Both the position numbers and the translations under genes were made by a program. The notes beneath the pieces are model-generated. The model was not told where the DNA came from. It ran no database searches and saw nothing but the letters and a program-made list of their open reading frames with translations. Below are positions 1-6,776 of a stretch of 11,747 nucleotides of DNA, one piece after another. The stretch spans positions 1-11,747 of the forward strand of contig CAZLGW010000076.1 of NCBI GenBank assembly GCA_964559125.1, written 5' to 3'. This DNA is from Ravibacter sp964559125. GTDB taxonomy: Bacteria; Bacteroidota; Bacteroidia; Cytophagales; Spirosomataceae. Position 1 is the stretch's first letter; every line of letters begins with the position of its first letter.

Positions 1-55
1 AAAACACTATATGGCCTATAAAAAACTCTAAAAAACATTAAGTCAACGACATTGG
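1..55. mobile_element. Probable end of an insertion sequence (partial, cut by window edge)
   Basis: The last 18 bases (38-55) recur exactly, inverted, at 11694-11711, and the sequence outside the two copies differs. That is the pattern expected of the left and right terminal inverted repeats of one IS family. qatC homology starts immediately inside the repeat, and the reading frame of qatC meets a TAA at 39-41 within this stretch. No transposase is visible because only about 55 bases are present. The IS family cannot be named from this. The boundary is certain to within a few bases only. Confidence 0.6.
38..55 (-). repeat. 18-bp terminal inverted repeat, left copy
   Basis: Read inward into the putative IS (minus strand) the sequence is CCAATGTCGTTGACTTAA. 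The same 18 bases occur on the plus strand at 11694-11711. An exact 18-mer shared by chance within 12 kb is very unlikely, and its placement at both window edges supports an IS end. Confidence 0.75.
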
Positions 56-56
56 A

Positions 57-752
57 AATAGAGTAGCTATAGAAAACAATTACCGTAGTCGCTCTTTATT
101 TTTTATCGGTTTGGGTTGTTATCTGTCTCCAACTAATGAATTAATAATACCTGAGAATGGTACAATTTCAATCAATTACCCCCTTACACCGTCAAGAGTA
201 AGTTCTTTAAGTACACGAACAACTCATCCTTATGTTTTAAAAAACACTCAAGAACTACTTGCAGATTTAGGGTTGTCAACAAGAATACATAATCCTTATA
301 CATTTAAAACTAAAGGAGAAATGTTTGTTGAATGTACAAATCAACCATTTCTGAGGAATATTTATCAAGATTCTGTTTCCTGCGGAAAAAGAGGGAGAAG
401 ACAGTTTCATTTTGACAACCCTGATGAGAAACATAATTGTGGAAGATGTATGCCTTGTATCTATAGGCGAGCAGCATTAAATAAAGCAGGTTTGGACAAT
501 GAAAATCAATATGGAAACTTTATTACAAAAGTATCATCTTTAGGAAATAATGATTTACCCGCATTATTCAGTTACTTGAAAAGAAATATCCCATTGGAAA
601 GAATGAAAAGAGATTTATTAGTGAATGGTAATATTGACATTAATAGTCTTACGGGTTATGCAGAAATGGTATTAAGAAGCAAAGCAGAAGTTTTAAAATT
701 GTTTAACGATAAAGGAAATAGATTCGTAAAATCTGAGTTGGGAATAAGATGA
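57..752 (+). pseudogene. qatC: QatC, QueC-like protein of the Qat anti-phage system, 5'-truncated
   Basis: About 231 codons of the C-terminal part are present. The frame is open from 57, immediately after the IS end, and reads NRVAIENNYRSRSLFF, then the ENG..S.NYPLTPSR stretch typical of QueC-like proteins. It then has four Cys that match the QueC zinc site (C at codon starting 381, then CGRCMPC at 438-458). QatC is a QueC (7-cyano-7-deazaguanine synthase) homologue that works with QatA, QatB and QatD in phage defence; its exact chemistry is not settled. The N-terminal nucleotide-binding half is missing. Upstream the frame runs into TAA at 39-41 inside the probable IS. A TTG at 111 could be called as a start, but conserved residues lie upstream of it, so it is not believed. 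The gene overlaps qatD by ATGA. Family assignment is strong; loss of function is inferred. Confidence 0.82.
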
Positions 753-1480
753 TTATTGATGCACATTGCCATATAGATTTATATCCAAATCCAAAAAAAG
801 TTTTGCAGGATTGTGTAAAAGCTGATATAACTGTATTAGCAATGACCAATTTGCCAAGCCATTTTGAAATAGGATGTTCTCATTTTCAATCATTAAGAAA
901 AATAAGATTAGCTTTAGGAATGCACCCTTTGATGGCTGATTCTCATAAAAAGGAACTTGATTTATTCTTTAGGAATGTTAGTAAAACATCATACATAGGA
1001 GAAGTTGGTTTGGACTTTTCTAAAGAAGGTATTTCTACAAAAGATATTCAATTAGATACTTTTTCTAAAATACTCAAGGTTATTTCAGGGCAAAAAAAAA
1101 TATTGAGTATTCATTCCAGAAAAGCGGAGAAAGAAGTTTTAGACCTCTTAATAGAAAACAATATACAATCTGCAATTTTTCATTGGTATTCAGGAGGGTT
1201 AAATTTGATTGATTCTATTGCAGAAGCAGGATATTTTTTCTCTATTAATCCAGCAATGGTAAAGTCTATGTCAGGAAGAAAGATAATTTCTAAAGTACCG
1301 AAACATCTTGTTTTAACGGAAACAGATGGACCTTTTATTGATGAAAAAAATCATCCAATTAAACCGGGACAAATACAGACTATCATTACTTTTTTAGCCA
1401 ATGAATGGCAATTGGCTACTGATGAAGTTGAAAGAATCATTTCATTTAACTTTCTGAAATTAATTAATTATTTAAAATGA
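749..1480 (+). CDS. qatD: QatD, TatD-family metal-dependent nuclease of the Qat defence system
   Basis: This 243-aa protein has the full set of TatD metal-ligand motifs: DAHCHID (H6, H8), GEVGLD (E85), HSR (H122), FHWYSG (H145) and TETDGP (D193). Length and spacing are normal for a TatD amidohydrolase-fold DNase, so the enzyme looks intact. The ATG overlaps the TGA of qatC (ATGA), which implies translational coupling. The qatC-like then tatD-like order is the known 3' half of qatABCD; qatA (ATPase) and qatB would lie to the left, outside the window. The gene is strongly AT-rich compared with everything right of 2136, suggesting separate acquisition. With qatC cut by the IS, expression of qatD would need a promoter in the IS or inside qatC. 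The role is assigned by context plus family; by sequence alone it could be called a generic TatD DNase. Confidence 0.88.
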   Translation: MIIDAHCHIDLYPNPKKVLQDCVKADITVLAMTNLPSHFEIGCSHFQSLRKIRLALGMHPLMADSHKKELDLFFRNVSKTSYIGEVGLDFSKEGISTKDIQLDTFSKILKVISGQKKILSIHSRKAEKEVLDLLIENNIQSAIFHWYSGGLNLIDSIAEAGYFFSINPAMVKSMSGRKIISKVPKHLVLTETDGPFIDEKNHPIKPGQIQTIITFLANEWQLATDEVERIISFNFLKLINYLK

Positions 1481-1607
1481 CTCATGCAGACATTTTCACG
1501 AGTTTGTTAGTGTAGAACAAAAGCTACTGTTTGTCACGAACATAATCTAATAGTACCATGGTTTCTTGCTTACAACCTACCGATTGTGCTTTTGACTGAT
1601 ACTAAAA

Positions 1608-1620
1608 TTTGTTAAACAAA
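1608..1620. repeat. 13-bp repeat TTTGTTAAACAAA, copy 1
   Basis: The word TTTGTTAAACAAA is symmetric except for its centre base and recurs exactly at 1828-1840, 220 bp away. The two copies bracket the terminator hairpin. The meaning is unknown; an att-like or protein-binding role is possible but unproven, and low complexity makes chance a real alternative. Confidence 0.45.
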
Positions 1621-1758
1621 TTGTCAAACAACCTCGCCGAAGTATATTCCATTAGAAATAGAAATATAACTACTTGTCTTATTTACAGCGATTTAAATGC
1701 GTCCAAAAACGACAAAAACGGTATCAGGTGTTCGATTGGAATCCCCTGTAGCCTGCGG

Positions 1759-1797
1759 AAAGGGCTGTAGATCTAACGATTTACGGCCCTTTTTTGT
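1759..1797 (+). terminator. Rho-independent terminator
   Basis: An 11-bp stem pairs AAAGGGCTGTA (1759-1769) with TACGGCCCTTT (1782-1792), with one G-U pair, around a 12-base loop. On the plus strand it runs into a T-rich tail (TTTTTT to 1796). The A-run on the 5' side would also allow termination on the minus strand. It would end transcripts coming from qatD 280 bp upstream and insulate fic. Confidence 0.72.
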
Positions 1798-1827
1798 TGA
1801 TAAAAAGCTCAATATCAGTACGTGGAT

Positions 1828-1840
1828 TTTGTTAAACAAA
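1828..1840. repeat. 13-bp repeat TTTGTTAAACAAA, copy 2
   Basis: This is an exact second copy of the near-palindromic word at 1608-1620, in the same orientation, just downstream of the terminator hairpin. Confidence 0.45.
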
Positions 1841-2025
1841 GTGTTCGACTTTCCTTTTATAAAGTTTAATATAAAACGCATTCTCACTGATAGGGTATAG
1901 AAATGCACTCATTGTAAGGTATTTATCCTGGTACAGTTATAAAATACTCAACTTGTTTACTATGAGCAAGTTAGGGATTGTATATGTTCTCCTGTAGTTT
2001 TCTTACAAGGTATAATAATAATTAC

Positions 2026-2090
2026 ACATCAGAATTTAATAATTTTACAACATCATCGTTTAATAAGAATAACACATCGTTATTTAATAA
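2026..2090 (+). promoter_or_regulatory. Three 17-bp direct repeats on an exact 24-bp period, probable fic operator
   Basis: The motif ACATC-N4-TTTAATAA occurs without mismatch at 2026-2042, 2050-2066 and 2074-2090, so the starts are exactly 24 bp apart and only the four middle bases vary (AGAA, ATCG, GTTA). A degraded fourth unit sits one period upstream: TATAATAA at 2011-2018 matches 7 of 8 bases of the right half. The array ends 45 bp before the fic ATG, where an autoregulatory protein would bind. The encoded protein has an N-terminal winged-helix region, so self-regulation is the natural inference. Other roles, such as replication iterons, are less likely because no initiator gene is present. 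Confidence 0.65.
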
Positions 2091-2135
2091 ACTTAGCTCA
2101 AATAAATAAAGGGTAAATAGTAAGGCTATAAAACA

Positions 2136-3686
2136 ATGGCAACACCACGAGAAAAATTTGTCGAAGCGCTGAAGTTTCTGAAAGGATTGCAGGACAAAGG
2201 TATAGTAGCCATACATACTGAAGAAATCCCCAGCAGAACCTATAGGGAAATACTCCTGAAAAATGGTTTTCTTAAAGATGTAACCAAAGGTTGGTACATA
2301 CCTTCTGATCCCGGAGCAAAGGAAGGAGAAAGCACAGCCTGGTACAGTTCTTTCTGGGAGTTTTGCGCTAAGTTTCTGGATCACAAGTTTAGAGAAAACT
2401 GGTGTCTGACAGCAGACCAGTCTCTGCTTATCCATACGGGGAACAGGGCTGTACCGCAGCAACTAATGGTTCGTACTCCATTGGGGAACAACCTGCCGAC
2501 TCCTTTACCTCATCAAACCTCATTGTTCAATTTACGTACAAATCTTCCGCCCGTTGAGTTTCTTAACATAGAAAACGGGATCAGGATGTATAACCTGCCC
2601 TCTGCATTGGTTTACAGCTCTCCCGGAATCTACAGCAGGAACGCAGTGGATGCCAGAACGGCCCTTTCCCTTATTCGCGATGCGTCTGAAGTATTGCCTG
2701 TCTTATTGGAAAACGGACATAGTACGCTTGCAGGCAGGCTGGCAGGGGCGTTCAGAAATATAGGTCGTGACCGGATTGCCGATCAGATCATAGAGACGTT
2801 GAAACAGGCGGGTTATGATTCGCGGGAAGAAGACCCGTTTAAGGACAAGCTGAAAATTACCCTTTCAGGCCGTGAACACTCCCCTTATGTAAACCGGATC
2901 AGGCTGATGTGGTCACAGATGCGGGAAACGGTTATCAGGGATTTTCCCACAGCTCCCGGTATACCCGTTGACCGCGACGCTTATATCAAAGATGTCGAAG
3001 ATATCTATGCCACCGATGCCTATCATTCCCTTTCGATAGAGCGGTACCGGGTTACTCCTGAATTAATTGCCAAAGTAAGCAGTGGTGCGTGGGACAGCCA
3101 GGAAAATGAAGATGACCGCAAACAGAGGGACGCAATGGCAGCCAGAGGGTATTACCAGGCTTTTCTGGAAGTAAAAAAAACGATTACGGCCATATTAGAT
3201 GGAGCGGCCCCGGGGTTACAGGCTGAAAAGGATCATTCAAAATGGTATCGGGAGTTATTCGACCCTAGCGTAACCGCAGGAATACTGAAGGCAGTTGATC
3301 TGGCAGGTTATCGCAATCACCAGGTATATATAGGCAACTCAAAACACGTGCCTTTAAACGTGGACGCTATGCGGGATGCCATGCTGACGTTGTTTGAACT
3401 TTTGCAGCAGGAACCTGAAGCATCCGTGAGAGTAGTTCTCGGGCATTTTGTTTTCGTCTTTATTCATCCCTATATAGACGGCAATGGCAGGATGGGGCGT
3501 TTTTTGATGAATACCATGCTGGTTTCGGGAGGCTACCCCTGGACCGTGATACCGGTGGAAAAACGAAATGAATACATGCAGGCACTGGAGATGGCAAGCG
3601 TTGGGCAGGATATAAGAGCGTTTTCCTTATTTATTGGCGATCTGGTAAGGAAAAGGATGGAAACTAAACAGACTGTCCGGTTTTGA
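2136..3686 (+). CDS. Fic-domain AMPylase-type protein with N-terminal winged-helix (AbiEi-like) region
   Basis: The product has 516 aa. Residues 1 to about 60 form a winged-helix-like unit (helix around SRTYREILLKNGFL, wing KGWYIP), and up to about 190 it resembles AbiEi-type antitoxin/regulator regions. The C-terminal half is a Fic domain with the catalytic motif HPYIDGNGRMGR at 444-455: His444, the GNGR anion-binding loop and the final Arg are all present, which predicts nucleotide transfer (usually AMP) to a protein hydroxyl. An inhibitory-helix motif lies before it at YHSLSIER (298-303), with the conserved Glu at 302 but Arg where Gly or Asn is usual. It is thus a class II-like, self-inhibited Fic with its own DNA-binding part, which may work as a one-gene toxin-antitoxin or a regulator. 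The target is unknown. The ATG follows a weak purine stretch. Repeats upstream and a hairpin at the stop codon suggest a single-gene transcription unit. Confidence 0.9.
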   Translation: MATPREKFVEALKFLKGLQDKGIVAIHTEEIPSRTYREILLKNGFLKDVTKGWYIPSDPGAKEGESTAWYSSFWEFCAKFLDHKFRENWCLTADQSLLIHTGNRAVPQQLMVRTPLGNNLPTPLPHQTSLFNLRTNLPPVEFLNIENGIRMYNLPSALVYSSPGIYSRNAVDARTALSLIRDASEVLPVLLENGHSTLAGRLAGAFRNIGRDRIADQIIETLKQAGYDSREEDPFKDKLKITLSGREHSPYVNRIRLMWSQMRETVIRDFPTAPGIPVDRDAYIKDVEDIYATDAYHSLSIERYRVTPELIAKVSSGAWDSQENEDDRKQRDAMAARGYYQAFLEVKKTITAILDGAAPGLQAEKDHSKWYRELFDPSVTAGILKAVDLAGYRNHQVYIGNSKHVPLNVDAMRDAMLTLFELLQQEPEASVRVVLGHFVFVFIHPYIDGNGRMGRFLMNTMLVSGGYPWTVIPVEKRNEYMQALEMASVGQDIRAFSLFIGDLVRKRMETKQTVRF

Positions 3687-3719
3687 ACACTGTATGCGCA
3701 AAAGTGGACAGTTTTCTGT
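3672..3719 (+). terminator. Terminator-like hairpin overlapping the fic stop codon
   Basis: ACTGTCCGGTTTTG (3672-3685) pairs with CAAAAGTGGACAGT (3699-3712), 12 of 14 positions complementary, around a 13-base loop. It is followed by TTTTCTGTATCTTTTTT. The fic TGA (3684-3686) lies at the top of the left arm. Most likely it is a transcription terminator and mRNA 3' end for fic. The two-base internal mismatch lowers certainty. Confidence 0.6.
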
Positions 3720-4054
3720 ATCTTTTTTAGCCGCCTTCTGCGGACGTACACCGCAGGAAAGCATCAAATTTCCCCACATACAGTCGATCGGTATGCCTAC
3801 AGGTTTTCATGACTTTCAGTCGCCAGGAGGATATGTGACTTCCCGACGACCCGGTTGCCTGGATGAATTTATACAAGAACGATGAACCAGCCGGGCCGGG
3901 CCATCGATCCTGTTCATAGATTCCCGTCTATAATTTTCTGCAACCGCTGATTTTCACAAACTGATTTGCTTTTTTTTTAAATTTAGCCGGACAACGGGAT
4001 AAAAGACCTCCTTCCCAGTCTGTCTTACCAAATTTTCAAATCTTCCAATCAGTT
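3720..4054. other. Non-coding gap between fic and the tail-fibre-like gene
   Basis: No believable gene is seen. A 63-codon open frame at 3694-3885 starts inside the fic terminator and has no recognisable motif. Small hairpins occur at about 3731-3751, such as CTGCGG-N7-CCGCAG. TAAATTTA at 3978-3985 is one base off the Bacteroidota -7 box TAnnTTTG, but no well-spaced -33 TTTG is present, so the promoter of the next gene remains unproven. Confidence 0.5.
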
Positions 4055-5575
4055 ATGAAAAACTATATCCTATTTATCGCAGCCCTTCTGCTTGCGACCG
4101 CCGTCGCAGGCCAAAACGTCGGTATCGGCACCACCGACCCACAGGCAACACTCCATATCTCCGACGGCAGTGGGGAGAGGGAGTTGGTGAAGTTGTATAG
4201 CCCGCCTTTACCGCCGGCACCGGTCATCCAGCAGACGAGCTCACAATATGGCGTACAGAGTTCTGATCCTGGCTGGCAGTCATTTAAAGCTACAGAGTCG
4301 GGCACATTGCATTCGGTCGCATTTTACCAAAATTTGGGATCCACTATAACGTTATCAATTTATGAAGGGGCGGGTACCGGCGGAAGGCGATTAGGCGCTT
4401 TTGAGACAAATGTAGCCGGAGATGGCCTGTCGTGGACGCGAACCTCGTTCATGAATATCCCGATTTCATCGGGGAACACCTATACCGTTTATAGTAGTAA
4501 TGCCCGGCTTTGGTATTTAACAGAGACTAATCCCTACTCGGAGGGAGTGAGTAGTAGAGGGGGGCATGTTGACTATGCATTCATTGTTTATATGGGATCG
4601 GAAGAGGAAAAGCAGCACTTTCGTATAACAGGCCCGGAAGAGGCTAGCCCCTCGGTATTGAGCGTAAGCGCCAACATCGGGATCGGTACCAATACGCCCC
4701 GTGCGCCGCTACATGTAAGGGGTGAGGGCGAAGCGATAACGACCGGGCCGGCCCGGTATTTCAGCCATTCCAATGGTATAACCCAACTGTCTGACTGGAC
4801 CGGAAAATCTGCCGGTTTTTTTGAGGGTAATGTGGTGTCGACAGCATCCTTTATCGGGGCGTCGAACGTTACCTTCTCCGACGAGCGCATCAAAAAAGTC
4901 AAAGGGGTGTCCGATGGCTCCCGCGACCTGGCCACGCTCAACCGGATCGAGGTGACCGACTATTCAATGATCGACTCGCTGAACCACTCCGGGACGTATA
5001 AAAAAGTGATCGCACAGCAGGTGGAGCGGCATTTGCCCCAGGCGGTGTCGCGCTATAGCGACTATATTCCCTCTGTATATGCCATAGCCGGATCGGTTGT
5101 CTGTGATGCTGCACAGGGCCGGATGGTGATCAAGATGAACGCCCCGCACGGGTTGGCTTCCGGCGACCAGGTAAAGCTGATCACCGAGAAAGAAGGCGAG
5201 CAATTGCTTTCCGTAGCCTCGGTGAGCGGTGAACAGGCTTTTACGGTAGTGGCGAATGGCTGTAATTGGGGCGAAGTATTTGTATATGGAAAGAAAGTGG
5301 ACGACTTCCGGGTGGTGGACTACGATGCGATCGCGATGCTGAATGTGTCGGCCACGCAGGAGCTGTACCGGCTGCTGACGGAGGCCAAAGCGAGGGCAAC
5401 GTATGCCGAGAGCCAGATCGAATCACTGGACAAACGGATGCGGGAACTGGAGCAACAGAACCAGCGGCTCGAAGCTGGGCTCGGAGAGTCAGAAAAACGC
5501 AATAACGACCTTAGGAATGATGTGGCCACATTGAAAGCTATTCTGTTGCCTGATAAAATTGCCGGAAAGAAATAG
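4055..5575 (+). CDS. Exported tail-fibre-like protein with S74 chaperone-type C-terminal domain
   Basis: The product has 506 aa. Residues 1-19 are a signal peptide (ending AVAG), followed by two copies of the Bacteroidota adhesin-like motif: NVGIGTTDPQATLHI (21-35) and NIGIGTNTPRAPLHV (207-221). Between them, residues about 70-190 look like a beta-sandwich (F.A..SGTL..V..Y...LSIYEGAGTGG). An S74 intramolecular-chaperone-like region begins at SDERIKK (275-281); Ser275 and Lys280 match the Ser-N4-Lys spacing known from endosialidase tailspike self-cleavage. It continues with IAQQVE...LPQAV and VDYDAIAMLNVSATQEL, split by an insertion of roughly 75 residues. Residues about 445-498 form a coiled coil. 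It is probably a trimeric surface fibre. Its partner is the T9SS protein 80 bp downstream, likely in the same transcript. Ligand unknown; self-cleavage is inferred only. Confidence 0.82.
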   Translation: MKNYILFIAALLLATAVAGQNVGIGTTDPQATLHISDGSGERELVKLYSPPLPPAPVIQQTSSQYGVQSSDPGWQSFKATESGTLHSVAFYQNLGSTITLSIYEGAGTGGRRLGAFETNVAGDGLSWTRTSFMNIPISSGNTYTVYSSNARLWYLTETNPYSEGVSSRGGHVDYAFIVYMGSEEEKQHFRITGPEEASPSVLSVSANIGIGTNTPRAPLHVRGEGEAITTGPARYFSHSNGITQLSDWTGKSAGFFEGNVVSTASFIGASNVTFSDERIKKVKGVSDGSRDLATLNRIEVTDYSMIDSLNHSGTYKKVIAQQVERHLPQAVSRYSDYIPSVYAIAGSVVCDAAQGRMVIKMNAPHGLASGDQVKLITEKEGEQLLSVASVSGEQAFTVVANGCNWGEVFVYGKKVDDFRVVDYDAIAMLNVSATQELYRLLTEAKARATYAESQIESLDKRMRELEQQNQRLEAGLGESEKRNNDLRNDVATLKAILLPDKIAGKK

Positions 5576-5655
5576 TGTTAAGTTTTAAGAGATTAAGGAT
5601 ATTATATTGACCGATGCTACGCATCTGGTTTCGAGACATTAAAATCTTTATCCAT

Positions 5656-6636
5656 ATGGAACGCCTATTGATTTTTATAAGCACAGTTCTTCCGCTATCT
5701 CCCGTGACAGCCCAGGTTTCGGTCGGAACGGACGCCGTACTTTTTGTCGGGTCCGGGGCGACGGTTTCATTCGACGGCCTGGTTATGCAGCCCTCGGTCG
5801 ACCTGGCGCTGAGCGAGTTGATAATTACCGCCACCACGACACCTCTTACGGCGCCGGTGAGCATTGCCCGTGTGTACACGCTTTCCACTCCTGTCGGTTT
5901 TACGGGTACCCTTGGTATCCGCTATGACAGCGGTGAATTGAACGGACTGCCTGCGGAGGAACTGCAGATTGCAACGCAAGCAGCTACTAACGGGACTTTT
6001 ACACCGGCAACTAATAGTGTGGCGGATGTTGGCTATGTGTCGGCTGTTTACAACGATGAAGTAAATATCCGACGGGTAATCTCGATGAAAAGCGGAGGAG
6101 CGATGCCCGTATCGCTTGTCGATTTCAGCGTGCGCAAAGAGGAACAGCATGTTCTATTATCTTGGTACACGACGGCTGAAATCAACGCTTCCCATTTTGA
6201 TATTGAGCGCAGCGCCGACAGCCGGGCCTGGCAAAAAATCGGACAGGTAGCTGCCAGAGGTACCGAAACGAGAACTGCCGGTTATAACTTCCGCGACCGG
6301 TTCCCGCTATCCCCACAGGAAAGCTCTGCCGCATTGCGATACTACCGGCTGAAAATGATGGACTTGGACGGGACTTTTTCCTATTCTGAAATCCGCTCCC
6401 TCCGTCTGGACGGCAGCGCCTCCGCGATGGCACGTATTTATCCCAACCCGGCAAGCGACTATATCAAAGTAAAAACCGCAACCGGCGGCCTGCTGTCGGT
6501 CAGCGATGTTACGGGCCGTCGGTTGCGGGAGATAAACGCACAGGTAGGTATAAACGAAATTGACGTCCGTAACTTGCCTGCCGGCGTGTATTTAGTGTCG
6601 GTCAATGGTATTTCAGTACGATGGCTGAAGCTATGA
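5656..6636 (+). CDS. Secreted protein with type IX secretion (Por) C-terminal sorting domain
   Basis: The chosen ATG at 5656 gives 326 aa and begins exactly at a signal peptide (MERLLIFISTVLPLSPVTAQ, cleavage expected near 20). The earlier in-frame ATG at 5614 would add 14 residues ahead of it and is less likely. Residues about 21-140 are small-residue-rich beta sequence without a recognised family. The stretch MPVSLVDFSV... LSWYTTAEINASHFDIERS... YYRLKMMDLDGTFSYSEI is the fibronectin-like linker often seen before T9SS signals. Residues about 259-326 are a type A sorting domain: IYPNPASDY, DVTGRRL, LPAGVYLVSV, and a basic end. The protein should cross the outer membrane by T9SS and be anchored or released. 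Pairing with the upstream fibre-like gene suggests a shared surface role; the substrate is unknown. Confidence 0.85.
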   Translation: MERLLIFISTVLPLSPVTAQVSVGTDAVLFVGSGATVSFDGLVMQPSVDLALSELIITATTTPLTAPVSIARVYTLSTPVGFTGTLGIRYDSGELNGLPAEELQIATQAATNGTFTPATNSVADVGYVSAVYNDEVNIRRVISMKSGGAMPVSLVDFSVRKEEQHVLLSWYTTAEINASHFDIERSADSRAWQKIGQVAARGTETRTAGYNFRDRFPLSPQESSAALRYYRLKMMDLDGTFSYSEIRSLRLDGSASAMARIYPNPASDYIKVKTATGGLLSVSDVTGRRLREINAQVGINEIDVRNLPAGVYLVSVNGISVRWLKL

Positions 6637-6721
6637 GAAGACACGTTTCCCATGTTTCATTTTTCCTCTCTACCTCTTTTTTTGAATCATATTCTTCGAT
6701 TTAATTCTTCCCATTTTAATT
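6637..6721. other. Short spacer after the T9SS gene
   Basis: AT-rich, pyrimidine-heavy spacer (CTCTCTACCTCTTTTTTT near 6667-6684). No convincing stem precedes the T run, so no terminator is called. Confidence 0.4.
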
Positions 6722-6748
6722 TTATTTCGTTTGTTTCGATTATTTCGT
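6722..6748 (+). repeat. Three tandem 9-bp repeats over the antitoxin promoter
   Basis: TTATTTCGT (6722-6730), TTGTTTCGA (6731-6739) and TTATTTCGT (6740-6748) are contiguous; units 1 and 3 are identical and unit 2 differs at two positions. The array covers the region between the -33 and -7 promoter boxes of the following gene, a typical place for binding by an autoregulating antitoxin. That role is inferred. Confidence 0.6.
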
Positions 6749-6755
6749 ATATTTG
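6725..6755 (+). promoter_or_regulatory. Bacteroidota-type promoter of the antitoxin gene
   Basis: TATATTTG at 6748-6755 is a perfect TAnnTTTG -7 box. TTTC at 6725-6728, 19 bp upstream, is one base off the TTTG -33 box. Transcription would start around 6760, leaving a leader of under 20 bases before the ATG at 6777. Confidence 0.6.
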
Positions 6756-6776
6756 CTTTGTGATACCTTTAAACTT

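Larger units (their letters stand above)
1481..2135. other. 655-bp non-coding gap between qatD and fic
   Basis: No credible gene is seen on either strand. Short open frames at 1693-1908 cover the terminator hairpin on both strands and look spurious. The gap holds a hairpin terminator (1759-1797), two copies of a 13-bp palindrome-like word (1608-1620, 1828-1840) and the three-unit direct repeat before fic (2026-2090). A stretch at about 1732-1750 (GGTGTTCGA then AATCCCC) resembles a tRNA T-arm, but no tRNA can be folded around it. The rest is plain AT-rich DNA. Confidence 0.7.

Noticed and set aside
39..41. In-frame TAA in qatC as a recoded or programmed stop.
   Set aside because: The stop lies inside the repeat shared with the other window edge, so it is better explained as IS sequence than as qatC coding sequence.
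1725..1755. tRNA-like T-arm (CAGGTGTTCGA...AATCCCCTG), possibly an integration scar.
   Set aside because: Extra bases break the loop and no acceptor, D or anticodon arm can be paired with it; too weak to call a tRNA or an att site.
1697..1900. Small open frames on both strands across the terminator (67 and 71 codons).
   Set aside because: They cover the same hairpin in opposite directions, have no start context and no recognisable motif; they look like chance frames in non-coding DNA.
2026..2090. CRISPR array.
   Set aside because: Only three units, with 7-bp spacers between 17-bp repeats and no cas genes; operator-like direct repeats fit better.
3694..3885. 63-codon open frame after fic.
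   Set aside because: It begins inside the fic terminator hairpin, has no motif and no promoter.
5614..5655. Upstream ATG for the T9SS-sorted protein.
   Set aside because: It would put 14 residues with several charges before an otherwise perfect signal peptide starting at 5656.
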